A stretch of 64,000 bases of DNA from Pristionchus mayeri (GCA_036245805.1 BTRK01000002.1:23801067-23865066); one strand, 5' to 3'. Positions 33,356 to 45,543 are shown, numbered from the stretch's first letter. Numbers and translations: made by a program. The notes: generated from the letters alone by a model not told the origin.

Positions 33356-36300
33356 TCAACTCACATCTTCGGGGTTGGCCAGTCCTTCACGGGATCTTCG
33401 TCCGATCGCGCGATGCAGTTTGAATGCGACCTTCTCAGCCCGGTTGTCTCCCTTATTCTGAAAAAAAAGGCAATTTATAAGGGAATGTTTAAAAATCCCA
33501 TTAGGAAAGCAATGATATCTGGTTAACCTCGTGAAGCTCCTTGATTATCATTGGGACGACTGCCTTCCAGAGATCCATGTCCATCTCAGGGATCAGAGAT
33601 TGCAGGAGGGCGTCGTAGCAGATTCTGTCCTTCGTCTCCTTCGACTGGTGCATCAACATGATCATCGCTCCCTTTAATTTTACTTTTATTTGATGTTATA
33701 CTATAAAAAAGCGACATTTAATTCTAGCAATCCTAAATATGTGAATTAGGAAGCACGAACCCAGTGAAAGCGGCCCGATGCATCAGTTGGCTGCTGAAGG
33801 AGGAGACGCTCTCTGCAATGATATCATAATTGATATATTTTCGAAAAAATTCCCTAGAGGTGGCAAGTTAAGAGATCACTGACGCTTGTAGGACTCCTCG
33901 TCTCATGAAAAGATAGCCCCACGCAAAGCAGAAGCCGCCAGTGTTCGTGATGGCCACGCTGACCGTTCCAAGACGTGCTGTAGAGGATAGAAGTGAACAT
34001 AGACACTATCTAACCTGCGGTTTTCGCTTACCTAGCCACCACGCCCAACCCTCCTTGTCACAGTGCTGAGTGTAGAGAGAAAGAAGTGAGATGATGATGG
34101 CAAACACAGAGAAGCTGAAAAGGCAATGATTCAGCACTTCCACACATCACTGCAAAGCACAAAATAATTTTTCGAAAAAGGGCAAAATTTGCACGAAAAA
34201 TGAAGGCATTCGGAGGCATGAAATGGATGAAGGATGGGGGGCTATTTCTTTGAAATTGATTTCTCACCATGCTTCCGAAACGAAAGAAAGGTTCAGTAGG
34301 CCAATGGAGAGACCACTAGAGCACTCGACTAAACTCGACTAGAAAATGCTGCCTTAGTACTCACAAGATATTGACAGCAGACTCCTTCGAAATCTTCCAG
34401 AAGTTGGCCTTGCATTCGATTATCGAAGAAAATCCGACGAAGATGGCATGCAAGCAGGTGGTCGTCGTCGAGAAATTTGCTCCATCCCCGAAAACAGAAT
34501 CGAACATGGCTCCTGCAATGCTTCCCTTAATTTATTTTCGCCTCATCATTTGACTGTATCAATAAATACAGTATAGAACTACATATTGTTCTCACCATTG
34601 TCGAATCCCAAGTACCAGAGCAGCCATCGGAGGAAGAGGAAGGAGTGATTCAACGCCCATAAGAACAGACCGAACCTATAAAATTTAATATATTTTGCGG
34701 GTGTCCTACTCTAATTCATTCATTCCTCCCTGATCATCGATTATCGATAATCGATTATCGGTGGCTCAAAGAAAAATGGAACGTTGGATGGTTGGCTGTA
34801 CTGTGCTCGATCATGTCTCTAATGAGAGGTTGCGAGATTCAACTAGAGTTCAGGACTTCGTTCGCACTGCTCAGAAAAGGAAATGGTTTTGGTTGCATAA
34901 GATCGCGAATGATGATTGCCGGAAGTGGAGCCGATCTGTGATCGAATGGATTCCGCGGAGAAAGAGGAGCCGCGGCCGCCCAATCACGAGATGGAGCGAC
35001 TCTTTCCGCAAAGCAACAGGCCCAAATTTTCTCAATCAAGCACGAAGCTCTAACTGGAACACCATGCACATATCAGAGCTCTCGCCTGATCTCCCGAGAA
35101 TCTAATGACCTCTAGATAAATGTGTTAAAATCGTAAAAAATCGTAACCTCCCTGATGAGTTTATTATTTTAATCGGGAAAAGATTCGACGATTTTCGTAA
35201 TATAAAATATACGACTCCAACCGAGTCTTTATTTCCGAAGATATAGATAGCTCTAAATATGAATAGAATAACTCTGTGTTAGCGCTTTCCCTCTCCATTC
35301 CTTCCAAATAGTCCTAAATATTTCCATCAAACCCTCTGCTCATAACAAGTTGTTGAAACGCGTGATTCCCCCACTGGACCGTCGTTCGTTACAAAGATCA
35401 AAGAACCATATCGGGGAAGGCACTGGCCAACCCATAAATGAAAGAAGATAGGACCCAGTTGCTTGATCTACGATCGATATGGTGCTTCCTATGTGGGAAA
35501 TGAAGCGTACAAAGATCTGAGATCAAACTCTGTCCCTCTCCTTAATCCCTACTAAAAGCAAATGCCTTCCACAGTTGCATTCCTTAAGAAAGATCGACGG
35601 CCTCATACCCAATAAGTCCAGCCATTCCAAAGAACATCTGCTGGCATGGGGAGTTGACCCACTGTTCTGACCCAATGGGATCCGGCCTCCGTCTACTCCA
35701 CTCGCTGAGTTCCCGCCTGACCTTCGAAGATCGGTTGCCCCTCCCCTACTGGCCACTCCTGAGCGGTAAGTCGCCCGAGTTTGCTAGTTATTTTCTAGGA
35801 ATGGGAATTTCCACTCTGGTCCAACTTTGGTTAGATAGTTTTTCGCACTCTTGCTCCTCCCTATTCTCTCACAGGTGTATCCCACCCATCGATGTCGGGG
35901 AACCTTTCACCGACGAGTTCCATTTTTGCTTGAAAGACCCCTTCCTAATTTGCATGAATAAAGTTTGGGGAGCTGGAACGGGTAGCGCCTCTCCTCATCG
36001 CTGATTCTTGCAGGTGCCCACTGAACAGCACACGCACTCTGAACTGCTTGGTGTAGGACGTGCCCGTCGCCTATCGAGCCCAACCTACAGCGCCGTCCAA
36101 GATTACATTCATTGTCTAGTGAAGGAGTCCTTAGGCTTTCACATTCAATCTTATCCCCAGTCTCCCTATAGCATTGCTCTTTGTCGATCCCCCCTTGCAC
36201 AAGAGTATACTGTATACCGTAGATCCCTTATTCGTAAGATTTTTTCCGCCCCTCAAGAAACAGTGCAAAATTCGGCACTAGGCATTATGAGAACTATGAC

Positions 36301-37378
36301 GTCATGCCGTCTCCGACATATCAAAGGTGGCATCACGTCATAGTTCTCATTCGACCTAGTGCCCATAATTCGAATGTTTGACAAATTTACTCTTTCTTCG
36401 ACCATCCCCCCTCCTCCTCAAAAACCGTGTGTTCGAATTGTCTAACTCTAGAGTTACTTGCTTGTATCGATTGCGTGAGAACGGAAAGAGTCAATGAGCA
36501 GGGAAGTCGCAAAGAAAGGCCTCATGGAAATTGTAACGGGTCATCTCCCTTCTAGTTTACCTAACATGCATCTACTTGTAGGCAGCTACTCCCCCTTATT
36601 CGCATCTCTAGCTAATACTGGGTTTGCTCGGCTGTCTATTGTATATCTGCTATATCATCACACCCGACTATCTCTAACGATTGCATCATTAGCAATAGTA
36701 TCCATAACAATTAATAGCAACCCAGAGTAGCGGAGGACTGTTTGAGAGCGCGCATTAGGAAAGAATAAGATAGAACTGACTGCACTAGACGTTCCTTGAA
36801 CACTGGATGCTTCAGCTGGCGTCGCATCCACTTGCACACAGCCGTGACGACGGCGATGACAAATCGGTAGATCTGCGGCGCGAGCACCAAGAGCAGATTG
36901 CGTGCCAGCTGATTGAAGTTGACTCGGGGAGGCATCCCTGAGATGCACAAAATGAATAGATTGGTCGCACGAACAATGCTATGAGGAATGAATATAAGAT
37001 AAATGGCGATGAGTGAAGTGATCTTCACCTTGAATCCGTGTTGTCCATGGCGCGTTAAAAATGCGCGCAGCTGCAGATCAAGAATTGATCAGTGCAGAAA
37101 ATTGTCGACTGGAGCAAATTCGCGATTGTTGTTCTACGTATCCTGAACGTTTTGAGGTTGTTCACATCAAAATGAACCTACGGAACGGTTGTTTTTTTGG
37201 AATCGAATGTTGCTGATTATTTTTTAAAAATAATATCATGATATTGCTACAAATATGAAGGAATATTTTCATAAACGCAATCGATAGAATCGAAAATCAT
37301 CTCTCCCCTACCATACTCATAACCTCTCCATACTTTATCGAGGATCTCGTTAAGATAACGGGGAATCACTTCTGCCAT
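33356..37378 (-). CDS. Multi-pass membrane protein, unrecognised
   Basis: Candidate exons from the start at 37378: MAEVIPRYLNEILDKVWRGY; a small exon near 37050; GMPPRVNFNQLARNLLLVLA with YRFVIAVVTAVCKWMRRQL (about 36785-36935); then after a 2-kb intron FGLFLWALNHSFLFLRWLLW, GAMFDSVFGDGANF with CLHAIFVGFSSIIECK, FAIIISLLSLYTQHC with GWAWWLG, ARLGTVSVAITNTGGFCFAW with GYLFMRRGVL, MIMLMHQSKETKDRICYDAL, and NKGDNRAEKVAFKLHRAIG, stop near 33356. At least four hydrophobic segments with Trp-rich edges suggest a membrane protein, possibly of an internal organelle. The large intron carries a non-LTR fragment, a palindrome and a MITE. The first two joins are tentative. Confidence 0.5.
34736..34755. 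repeat. Perfect 20-bp palindrome
   Basis: ATCGATTATCGATAATCGAT is self-complementary and lies immediately upstream of the non-LTR fragment, so it may mark the insertion junction. It also contains TATCGATA, a motif bound by DREF-like factors in insects; relevance here is unknown. Confidence 0.6.
34761..35105 (+). mobile_element. Non-LTR retrotransposon 3' ORF fragment
   Basis: An intact 114-codon frame reads MAQRKMERWMVGCTVLDHVS then RKWFWLHKIANDD and PRRKRSRGRPITRWSDSFRK. This is the conserved C-terminal region that follows reverse transcriptase in RTE/CR1-like elements (AQRRMER ... RGRPxTRW). The RT core is missing. It sits in an intron of the membrane-protein gene, on the opposite strand. 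Confidence 0.75.
35106..36273. other. Intronic DNA, no gene recognised
   Basis: Part of the large intron. Open frames at 35654-36004 and 36008-36343 have no recognised motifs. Probably old repeat sequence. Confidence 0.35.
36274..36363. mobile_element. Palindromic mini-MITE, copy 2
   Basis: Arms GGCACTAGG ... GAGAACTATGACGTCATG and its mirror CATCACGTCATAGTTCTC ... CCTAGTGCC, with ACATATCAAAGG in the middle. About 90 bp, related to 25870-25950. Confidence 0.75.
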
Positions 37379-37465
37379 TTCGCTCGTTTTCGCCACTCCG
37401 AGTTGTTCGTTTCATAATGTTCCCTCGTTAGATGTTCCAGAAAATATTCATCATCTTCCTTTTCT

Positions 37466-39162
37466 TCATCTTCTCATCTGCACGATCTCGTACATGAAGA
37501 GCTTGTACGGAATGGATAGAAGGGCGATCGGGCGGAAGTTTTTGAGGTCGGCGTGGTCTCCTTTCTTGTGGATGAGGATGGAGTTCGAGCCTTTCCACTG
37601 GCTGGGGAAGTCCAGGTTGGCGAAGGAGCGGCTGAATCGGCCGGCAAGGAGAGAGTGGAGAGGAGGACCGCCGTGGCGGAGCATCGTAGTGCTGATCTTG
37701 TCAGGGCCTGGCGCTCCGTCCTTATTCGTCCGGGAGGATCGTATCTCCGATGGGAGAATGGCCAGTGGAGTGGTCGGCGGAGGGGTAGGGCATCGAGGAA
37801 CTGAAGTATCCGATCGGAACAAGTCCGAGTAGAACTCTTGCATCCTGTGCTCTATGGCCGCACGGTTCGTGATGGGCTCTCCATCTCGGCTTAGCACCGC
37901 ATCAATCGGCGTTCGTCCCTGGTGCAGAGATTGCGTCGCCTTCTTGAGTGATTTCTTCTCTTCGGCGGCCTTCAGCAACACTCGCCTTCGATGATCCTTG
38001 ATGTCTGCCTTGACGGAGGCCTGACATGTTCGATGAGCCATGATCTTCTCGAGGGTAGAGCATGCTGGGTCTCGCTTGCACTGCCCTCTTCTCTGGATCC
38101 AGAAGCGAGACTTCTCTGAGAGACGAGGAGGAGGATGGACGGGGGGATTTCCGCTCTTCGGGAACACTCCTTCAGCCCGGTGGCTAAGAGAGCGTAATTC
38201 TTCGAAGGATCGGGGTCCGTTCTCCACTCGTACTGTCGGATGGCCTCCTCGCATCGCAGAGGGTCGATGTCGGATCGGGGAGTCTTCCTCTGCGTGTACC
38301 TCCAACTCTTCTCTATCTTCACGTCCAGATGCATCCGGGCACGGACGAGTCTGTGGTCGGAGGGGAATGCGAATCCGCTGACAACACAACGGAGACGTCT
38401 TGAGCCATCCAGCGACGATTGATGATGAAGTGGTCTAACTCGAGACCAGTCTTTCTTGAATCTCCCGCGGACTCCCATGTCCACCGCCTACTCAACTTCT
38501 TCTGGAAGAAGGAATTGGCATGGAATGAGCGCGTGCGAGAGAGGAAGTCTCTGAGTAGATCATCCGGATCTCCGTGGGGGTCGCTGAAGAAGGTTCCGGT
38601 GCGGAAGTCGCCGTCTCTCCTTTTGCCGACTCTCAGGTTAAGGTCTCCTTCGATGATACGGTAGTAGGACTTCTCTTCAATGTAGAGTGTGGCCACCTCT
38701 TCGAAGAATGCTTCTCGCTATTCCAACTTGGTTGCTGAGGTGGGTGCGTAGACGGAGAGGATGGAGATGGAAGTACGACCGACCCGAAGTCGAAGGATGG
38801 CGATGCGGGGGGGAATGGACGGTGAAGGAGAGAATGGAAGGGACGAGACGCGGGTGGATGAGAAATCCGACTCCGCCGACGTTTTTGCCCGCCACCTTCG
38901 GTCCGAGGATAAGTCGGGCGCCGTCGGGGAGTGTACGCTCTACGAGGGTCTGGTACTTGGTCTCCTGAAGGCACACAACATCGTATCGAATTCCTTCGAA
39001 CGTCTGTTCTAGGATGGCGATTGAAGCCTCGGATGCGATAGTGCGGCCATTGAGGGAACAGATGCGAAGGTCCTTGTCATTCTGGGGGGTTCGGGGGTGG
39101 TCAGGGGATCCAGAAAGATGTCCTGAGAGCTCCGGGATTAGATCGCCCTGCTCCATTTGCAC
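37466..39162 (-). mobile_element. Non-LTR retrotransposon, endonuclease and partial RT, frameshifted
   Basis: Reading leftwards: an endonuclease domain starting near 39162 (LRICSLNGRTIASEAS, VVCLQETKY, GVGFLIHP), then in shifted frames YYRIIEGDLNLRVGKR, LDHFIINRRW and FAFPSDHRLVRARMHL (endonuclease end), then KDGAPGPDKISTTMLRHGG, WKGSNSILIHKKGD and NFRPIALLSIPYKLF (RT fingers). It breaks off at about 37490, so the catalytic YxDD part and tail are missing. At least two frame changes make it inactive. Family: RTE/CR1-like by domain style; the endonuclease is of the apurinic type. Confidence 0.8.
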
Positions 39163-40370
39163 CGAGCCTCATCGTACACGGGCAGGGAGGGGGCGCGGAG
39201 GACTCGGGAGAGTGGGGCACTTGTCGCAGCCAGTTTGGTGCTCTGTTTACCCTAACTTATCCGAGCTAGGGTTTAGTTGGGGCCGCCCGTACACATCAGT
39301 CTGCAAGGCCTATGTGCTGCGTGAGCGTTTAGCTCGTTAGCACAACAATCGCAATAGAGGTTGCCGTGGACCCTTACCCCGCTATGAGGTGAGCAATGTA
39401 AGAGAAAGTACTTGAATAAATAAATTGTAGAACCTGTCTACAGTGGCAAATGCGATGAGATCTACCCAATGACCGAGAGATACGACTGTTACAAGTTGTT
39501 TGATTTTTTCAACAAGAACCTTATGATGAAATTGATGTATTCACTTAGTTTGGCAATTTCTGATACTCTTTTCACTCTACATTGTTCCTGAATGGAAGCT
39601 GATGTCGATGTGATGAATGATTCCGTCGAAGAAATTCATGAAGATCTCGCTTTACACTCATTCAAAAATCCATTCCACTGGGACTCCAATCAAAAGAATT
39701 TTTGTGCATGTTCTTCTATAAATTATTCATCTCTAGCCATTCTTCCGTGCTTTCACCTCAAAATAAGATGTTTTCAAATTTCAAATCACGTTTAACTGTC
39801 TCAGAGCCCGGATCGTCTAACTTAGAGGCAAGTTATTTTGATGTTTGCTATACTCACAATGATATATTTCAGGAACAACAGGTCATGCTGTAACACCACA
39901 ATCAGACCGACGGCGAATCAAACCAATCGTACAACAGACAGTGAGGCAGACCAGTGAGCTGAATTACCCGGAGTGCGAGGTATCTACTAACTCTTCGATT
40001 AATGGCAATTGCAGTATGTGACGAACTCCGTGAGATCCTTCTGCGCCCATCTCAGATCCAACCATGGCACTACTCTCTGACTGTTAGTATTTCATTATTG
40101 TTATCGACAAATTGCAAACATTTATGCAAATGTTGACTGGAAACCATTTTTGAATGTTGAAGGCGAATTTCTTCTTCCGATGCGATTGTGGCCTTGAATC
40201 GCAGTCGAGATTCCACAGTGAAAACGTACACTAATACCTTAATGAACCCTCCTCACGGCTTACTTTTGTGCACAATCGGTTGCAGAACACTCGTTCGTAA
40301 AAGATCTAAGCCCCTGAAGAGAGTCCTTTCTTGTTTCACGGTTATTTTCGAATATACATATCATATTCAT
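39163..40370. other. Element leader and fragments of unrecognised exons
   Basis: 39163-39400 is GC-rich and likely the 5' region of the non-LTR element. On the plus strand, exon-like frames at about 39442-39580 (SGKCDEIYPMTERYDCYKLF), 39872-39978 (GTTGHAVTPQSDRRR) and about 40015-40077 (SVRSFCAHLRSNHGTTL, reminiscent of a zinc-finger Cys/His pair) have splice-like borders but no recognised family. Confidence 0.3.
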
Positions 40371-40510
40371 ATCATATCATATTTATCCTGACGTCAGGCA
40401 CAATGGTCCTGCAGGAGGGTGACTTCAGTGTGGAGGGAATGGGGATCTTCGGTCTCAGAGCGTCGTTAGGTCAAGGGATGGGATCTTCTTTGGCTTCTCT
40501 GGTCAACTGT
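40371..40510 (+). repeat. Dispersed repeat, copy 1 (mate at 54762-54897)
   Basis: About 130 bases align at high identity to 54762-54897, starting in an ATTCATAT-rich stretch and passing through CGTCAGG(C/A)ACAATGGTCC. An open frame starting MVLQEGDFSVEGMGIFGLR is matched by MVPQEDFSVKGIGIFGLR in the mate, the length difference being a whole codon. Confidence 0.7.
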
Positions 40511-40781
40511 AGGGACGATCGTGACGGATCTCCGTTGAGCATCGAAGTAGATCATCCTGCCGCCGAACACCTGACTTGCGCCGGTTAGGAACTCACAACG
40601 CAGACAGCGGGGCTTTCTTGACGGTAGATCACTCGAGACGATGGGAATCCGTCCGTGCTCCTCCTCTTGAAGTGTACCAAGTAGGCGATACTCTCCGGGT
40701 TGCCCAAGCTGACGGGAGAGGATTCCCCAAACTAGGTCGGAAAAGAGCGGGGTCAGGGACGACCGCCCATCACGAGCGCTA

Positions 40782-40841
40782 GAATGGAGAACGGAGAATG
40801 GAGAATGGAGAATGGAGAATGGAGAATGGAGAATGGAGAAT
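40782..40841. repeat. GGAGAAT microsatellite
   Basis: About eight copies of a 7-bp unit GGAGAAT, followed by a short duplication of ATACATGGTGCG. Confidence 0.9.
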
Positions 40842-40849
40842 ATACATGG

Positions 40850-42100
40850 TGCGAATATACATGGTGCGGCATAAATATTGTGTCACACATTTCTAATTGT
40901 ATCTCGTGAAAAACTTCGAGACACATTTCCGTGTTACGCCTAAATATGGCCCAGCATATTACCTTTAACTTATTAGAAGTAGGCTTCAAACGCATGGTTA
41001 GCCTCGTAGAATGGAGACAAATACGATTTTGAAATTTTACTCACTGCGCCGTTCACATTTTTTTGAACTAAAAAGCGATTCCAAAGACAGGTGCAATTGA
41101 GAGTGAGATTTTAATATGAATATATGTAGGGCACCTCTTCCACTATTGAATAATATTATGTACTACGATGCAGGATCTCTGATAACAGTAAAACATCCAT
41201 TTTACGAAGTGTACTGATGTTGATCCTCAAAAGTAGCTTTTTGTAATCTATCATTCAAAATGTAGGTATCATCCTATAACTTTGCACAAGTTTCAACAGA
41301 GGCGAACTATGAATTTTCGATTCATTAAATCAAATGTAATCGTTGAATTAATGTCAGAATTAATCTCATCGAAATACCACTCATAGCTTCACTCTGCAGC
41401 ATTTTGCAACTTGTTCTGATTCCGGATCAATATTCCCGAACGAATAGCATACATTTCCGCAATAGAGAATTATGGAGTATCATGCAGAAAATAGAATTAT
41501 TTCAATAGCATGCATGTTCAAAGAGTAGAACTTCTTAATCGTGAAAATATTTTTCGAGCGCCGTTCTAATGGAATTAATTTTAAAAGGTTTATGAATAAA
41601 ATGTCGGGTCTGATCATGGAATTGATCATACTTTTCAACGTATAAATAGTTATACTTCTTAGGAAAAAAATTATGTCCCTTGTTTCTATTAGGTTGATTC
41701 ATAATTTGCGCTCCAATTTCACGCCTGTCGTTTTTCAACAATTATTTGCTTCGAACTTTATCAATTCTCTCATACCTTTTTTGCATGATATTAGTACATG
41801 TGCGCTCTCCATAGCGCACCTATACTCTTACATGATCAATCGATTTTACGGGAATGCCAAAGACTGAAATGCTACAAACTTTAAATTTGGCACAACCTAT
41901 TTGACTGAATGGTACTCATTGCATGATCATGATAGCGCGACAACAATACTATTTTCGTAAAGTATTTTGAATGGGCATTCTTATAGTCGACGTGCATCGG
42001 ATCAGCCTTGAAACTGCCTGACTAGATAGTAAGGAATTCCATAGTTCTGAGTTCTTGAATATTGCGGAATTTATTTCTAGGAGCTGCGTATTTCTGCCGC
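40850..42100. other. No gene recognised
   Basis: AT-rich unique sequence; no splice-supported exon or clear repeat seen. Confidence 0.35.
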
Positions 42101-42109
42101 CGTACCAAG

Positions 42110-42415
42110 CTGAAAAAATTTCCGCCTCGAATTCCCTTCTCCTCTGCCCTCTTGAGGCAGGGGAGGGAGTGATCTACCCCCTCGAGACAGCGGAAAAGGG
42201 TCACTGTTTCCGCTCCCTAGCGGAAAATGGGGAGAGAGAGCGAGGGAATAGGAGAGGATCAGACAGCGAGAGAGCGGAATATATTTTCGACTTGCTCGAG
42301 AGCAAGTCGAATTTTTTCCGCTTCCTTTTTTTCTCTGTCTCTCTTACATAGCTTCCCTCTCTCGCTCTCGAGCGGAAAAGAGTGTCGAATTTCATTTTCC
42401 GCTTCCGGGTGGGTG
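42110..42415. promoter_or_regulatory. Cluster of GCGGAAA motifs with hairpin
   Basis: GCGGAA(A) or its complement TTTCCGC occurs about eight times in 300 bases, on both strands, mixed with GAGAG/CTCTC tracts. A hairpin TTCGACTTGCT-CGAG-AGCAAGTCGAA lies at 42287-42311. The motif has an ETS-like GGAA core. The function is inferred, and the cluster could equally be a decayed repeat. Confidence 0.4.
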
Positions 42416-42419
42416 AAAC

Positions 42420-43688
42420 AAATCAGTTCTCGATTCAAATACAGTACTTACGCAAGTTGGATGCGGTCGACTGCACGGGAATAATTTGAATTTTGTTTTC
42501 AAACGTTGTCAATTAAACGTTGTTTTGGCTAATTATTATAGCGCTTTTGTTGTTTAATTAGTGTACGTCGAGTGAATAGGTTAAGGGAGGTTGTTTTGAT
42601 TGTGATTATGAGGCGCTTAGTGATTGCGGAGACGTGTAATCATCGTTTTAATGTTTAGCATTTAAATCATAGTTTTTTTCGTAATCGATCATTAGCGTGC
42701 TATTATCGCGTTGATTAATATTTTCGCGATTAATTGCTTCATTTTCAGCTACACACAAGCCCGTTGCTGTGCACTCGCGCTTCCGTGCTTGTCAGTTCGC
42801 CGGGGCCCGGTGAAAGGTTGGATATTATATTGTTTCCATTAGGGTTGATGGGATGAGAGAGCATATTTGGTATTCGCGGCCTCGAAAATCTCCCTTTTAT
42901 CGGATTTTTTACTCGAAACCAATGAGGCTCGACTGCGAGAGTAAGGGCCAACTCTGGCCTCTAGGATAACGGCTTGAGCAGCTCGAAATGTAATGCTCAT
43001 TCGCGTTCCTATGCTTATCTCTCCCATTCCACGTTTTTTTTCTGATTGTCTTTCAAGTTAATTATCATAGTTATGATTACGATCGATATATGCCAGAAGT
43101 TCTAGTCGAATCTGAATCAAATCTAGGGGGCGAGGGTCGACCCTTTACTCTCGCAGTCGAAATTTGTTTCGCTCCATATCTGACCAAACAGACTTTCGCT
43201 TCGAGGCTCGAATTTATTTCATCAACCCTATTTTCTATAAATTGTATTTGCGATAAGTATGTGGACTGGATTTTGTTGGTGTACTATGTAAATAATGCCC
43301 CACGTGTTGTGACTGCGTAGTGGACGACAATATATGATGCGATCACATTTATTGCTAAGATAGCTGATATATCCCATTGCTTGTGTGTATAAATGTGAAG
43401 TTTTTCAATGCGATTCAAAGGTTATATATCCTCCCGTTAATGGGGTATCTAAAAATATAAATACATTTGTTGCGAAGTTAAGAATATTTTATCTTCAGTT
43501 GGGTTATCGTTATATTAATTCATGCTATAATTATGTCAAGGAGTAAGGTGAGAATGATATGCGATAATAAAATAAAACGCGATTTACTAAAGCTTCCTTG
43601 CTTCTATATGTCTAGTTGTTCCTTGGCCAAAATTTTTTTGTTTGGTATATGTGGTAGAATGTTGACATAGGGTGTTCGTTAAGAGGAT
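42420..43688. other. No gene recognised
   Basis: AT-rich with no supported exon; possibly old element sequence. A run of 12 G at 43689-43700 closes the stretch. Confidence 0.35.
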
Positions 43689-43862
43689 GGGGGGGGGGGG
43701 TATTAGGGAAGCGTATTACATTTATAACCAGCCGATGCCCCCCGCCTTCGGCGAGGGTCTTCGACTGGTTTCGCGAGTCGCGGATAACTTATCACACTGC
43801 ACCACCAAATACCCACCCTCCACGGTCCTTTTCCTCGTTTTCGGACGTTGATACTCCATTTG

Positions 43863-44182
43863 GAATATTCTGGAAGATTTCCGCCATTTTCTCCTCCTTT
43901 TTTTGGAAGGTTCCCATAATTCCCCTCTTTTCTTGGAAGATTCTGGAAGATTTCCGCCGTTTTTTGCTCCTCTTTTTTGGAAGGTTCCCGTCGTTCCCCT
44001 CTTTTTTGAAGATTCTGGAAGATTCCCGCCGTTTTCTCCTCCTTTTGGGTGGTTCTAGAAGGTCCCAGTCGTTCCCCTCTTTTTTTGAAGATTCTGGAAG
44101 ATTCCCGCCGTGTTCTCCTCCTTTTGGAAGGTTCTAGAAGGTTCCCGTCGTTCCCCTCTTTTTGGAAAGTTCTGGAAGGTTC
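43863..44182. promoter_or_regulatory. Minisatellite array of heat-shock elements
   Basis: Alternating GAA and TTC at exact 5-bp spacing recurs through an imperfect repeat of about 79 bp. Four-unit sites are at 44008-44025, 44087-44104, 44126-44144 and 44163-44182 (GAAnnTTCnnGAAnnTTC). Three-unit sites are at 43863-43875 and 43936-43948, with further one- and two-unit sites between. This is the binding pattern of trimeric HSF. The repeats also carry CCGCCGTTTTCTCCTCC and TCGTTCCCCTC blocks. No heat-shock gene is next to it; it lies beside a foldback element. Confidence 0.75.
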
Positions 44183-44305
44183 AAGCCGTTTTCTCCTCTT
44201 TGGAATATTATGGTTATGGAAAGTGCAGGGATGTTTTTCCGACCTCCCCACTGGCCCCGCCCATCTATTTCACAATCCGGTCATACACGGAGACATTGCG
44301 CTTTC

Positions 44306-45534
44306 TATCACGCCATTCACGAGAGAATCGAGCTAAAATTGCCATTCCTGGGAATGGAGCTGAAATCGTGAAATGAGTTCTAACCGGTTTCTGGCACACT
44401 GAGGCATGTCTAACTGACCCCTGAAATTTTTTTGTGCATACTTAATCGTGGAGCTGCCTAGTTGACGTCCGAGTGGCCCCATATATATTTTTTGAGCTCT
44501 ATACAAACCAATTTCTCTAAAAAGAACCCATTTTTTAAAGAGTGGTACACTGTAGGTCTATGTCCTCAAAAAAATGTAGGTAAAGCAGCAGCTGAAATTT
44601 TCACAGTAGATGCAGCTCACAAGGGAATGGTACGCGCACTCGGTAAAATTATGGAATCTGACATACTGGGCCTCACTCAGGACCATGAGCACACTCGAAA
44701 TCATGTTTCAGAAAATGCACGATTTTTGTTTTGAGCAAGATAAATCGATGAATGGATCGGGATGCGAATAGCCGCATGGGATGTGTTATGTTATCCAGTG
44801 AGCGCGTTCTCCAGCCAAAACAAAAATCGCGCATTTTCTGAAACACGGTTTCGAATGAACTTCTTGTCCAGATCGAGGTCCAATATGTCAGATTCCATAA
44901 TTTTATCGAGTGCTCGTACCATTCCCTTGTCAGCGAGAGCTTTCCAATAAGTGTTTTTTGCGAAAAAAATGCGGGCACGGTGGTGAGACTTTCGCCCTTT
45001 TATCTTCGTCTGGATCGTTTGAACTTTATTTTTCAACGGGGATAGCTATAGGAAATCGATCATGTTCGGCCAAGCGCTCCGAAAAGAGCGGTGTGAAATT
45101 AATTCGCTTGTGGAAAATAAAGTTCAAACGATCCAGACGAAGTTAAAAGGGCGAATGTCTCACCACAGTGCCCGCATTTATTTTTCGCAAAACACTTATT
45201 TGAAAGCTCTCGCTGAGCTGCATCTACTGTGAGTGAAAATTTCAGCTGCTGCTTTACCTACATTACCTTAAAAAAATTAGCTGCTTTTGAGGACATAGAC
45301 CTACAGTGTACCACTCTTAAAAATGGGTTTTTAGAGAAATTGGTTTGTATAGATCGATAGAGCTCAAAAAATATATATGGGGCCACTCGGACGTCAACTA
45401 GGCAGCTCCACGATTAAGTATGCACAAAAAAAGATTTCGGGGGTCAGTTAGACATGCCTCAGGGTGCCCGAAACCGGTTAGAACTCATTTCGCAATTCCC
45501 ATGCTCGGCTCGATTCTCTCATTAGAGGCGTAAT
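44306..45534. mobile_element. Long-TIR foldback element A, about 1.2 kb
   Basis: Almost the whole element is an inverted repeat. The left end (TATCACGCC then TCACGAGAGAATCGAGC) is mirrored at the right (GATTCTCTCATTAGAGGCG). Inside, blocks such as CCGAGTGGCCCCATATATA, GGTCTATGTCCTCAAAA and GGTAAAGCAGCAGCTGAAA recur inverted. No transposase. Same family as 52338-53559. Confidence 0.85.
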
Positions 45535-45543
45535 ATACATGTA

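Noticed and set aside
38040..39340. Long plus-strand frames opposite the non-LTR element
   Set aside because: Antisense shadows of endonuclease/RT coding sequence on the minus strand.
40782..40841. CRISPR-like array
   Set aside because: Seven-base units without spacers; a microsatellite in a eukaryotic genome.
43703..44251. 182-codon minus-strand open frame over the minisatellite
   Set aside because: Low-complexity translation of the HSE repeat (EEK, QNL, RRE repeats); the repeat explains it fully.
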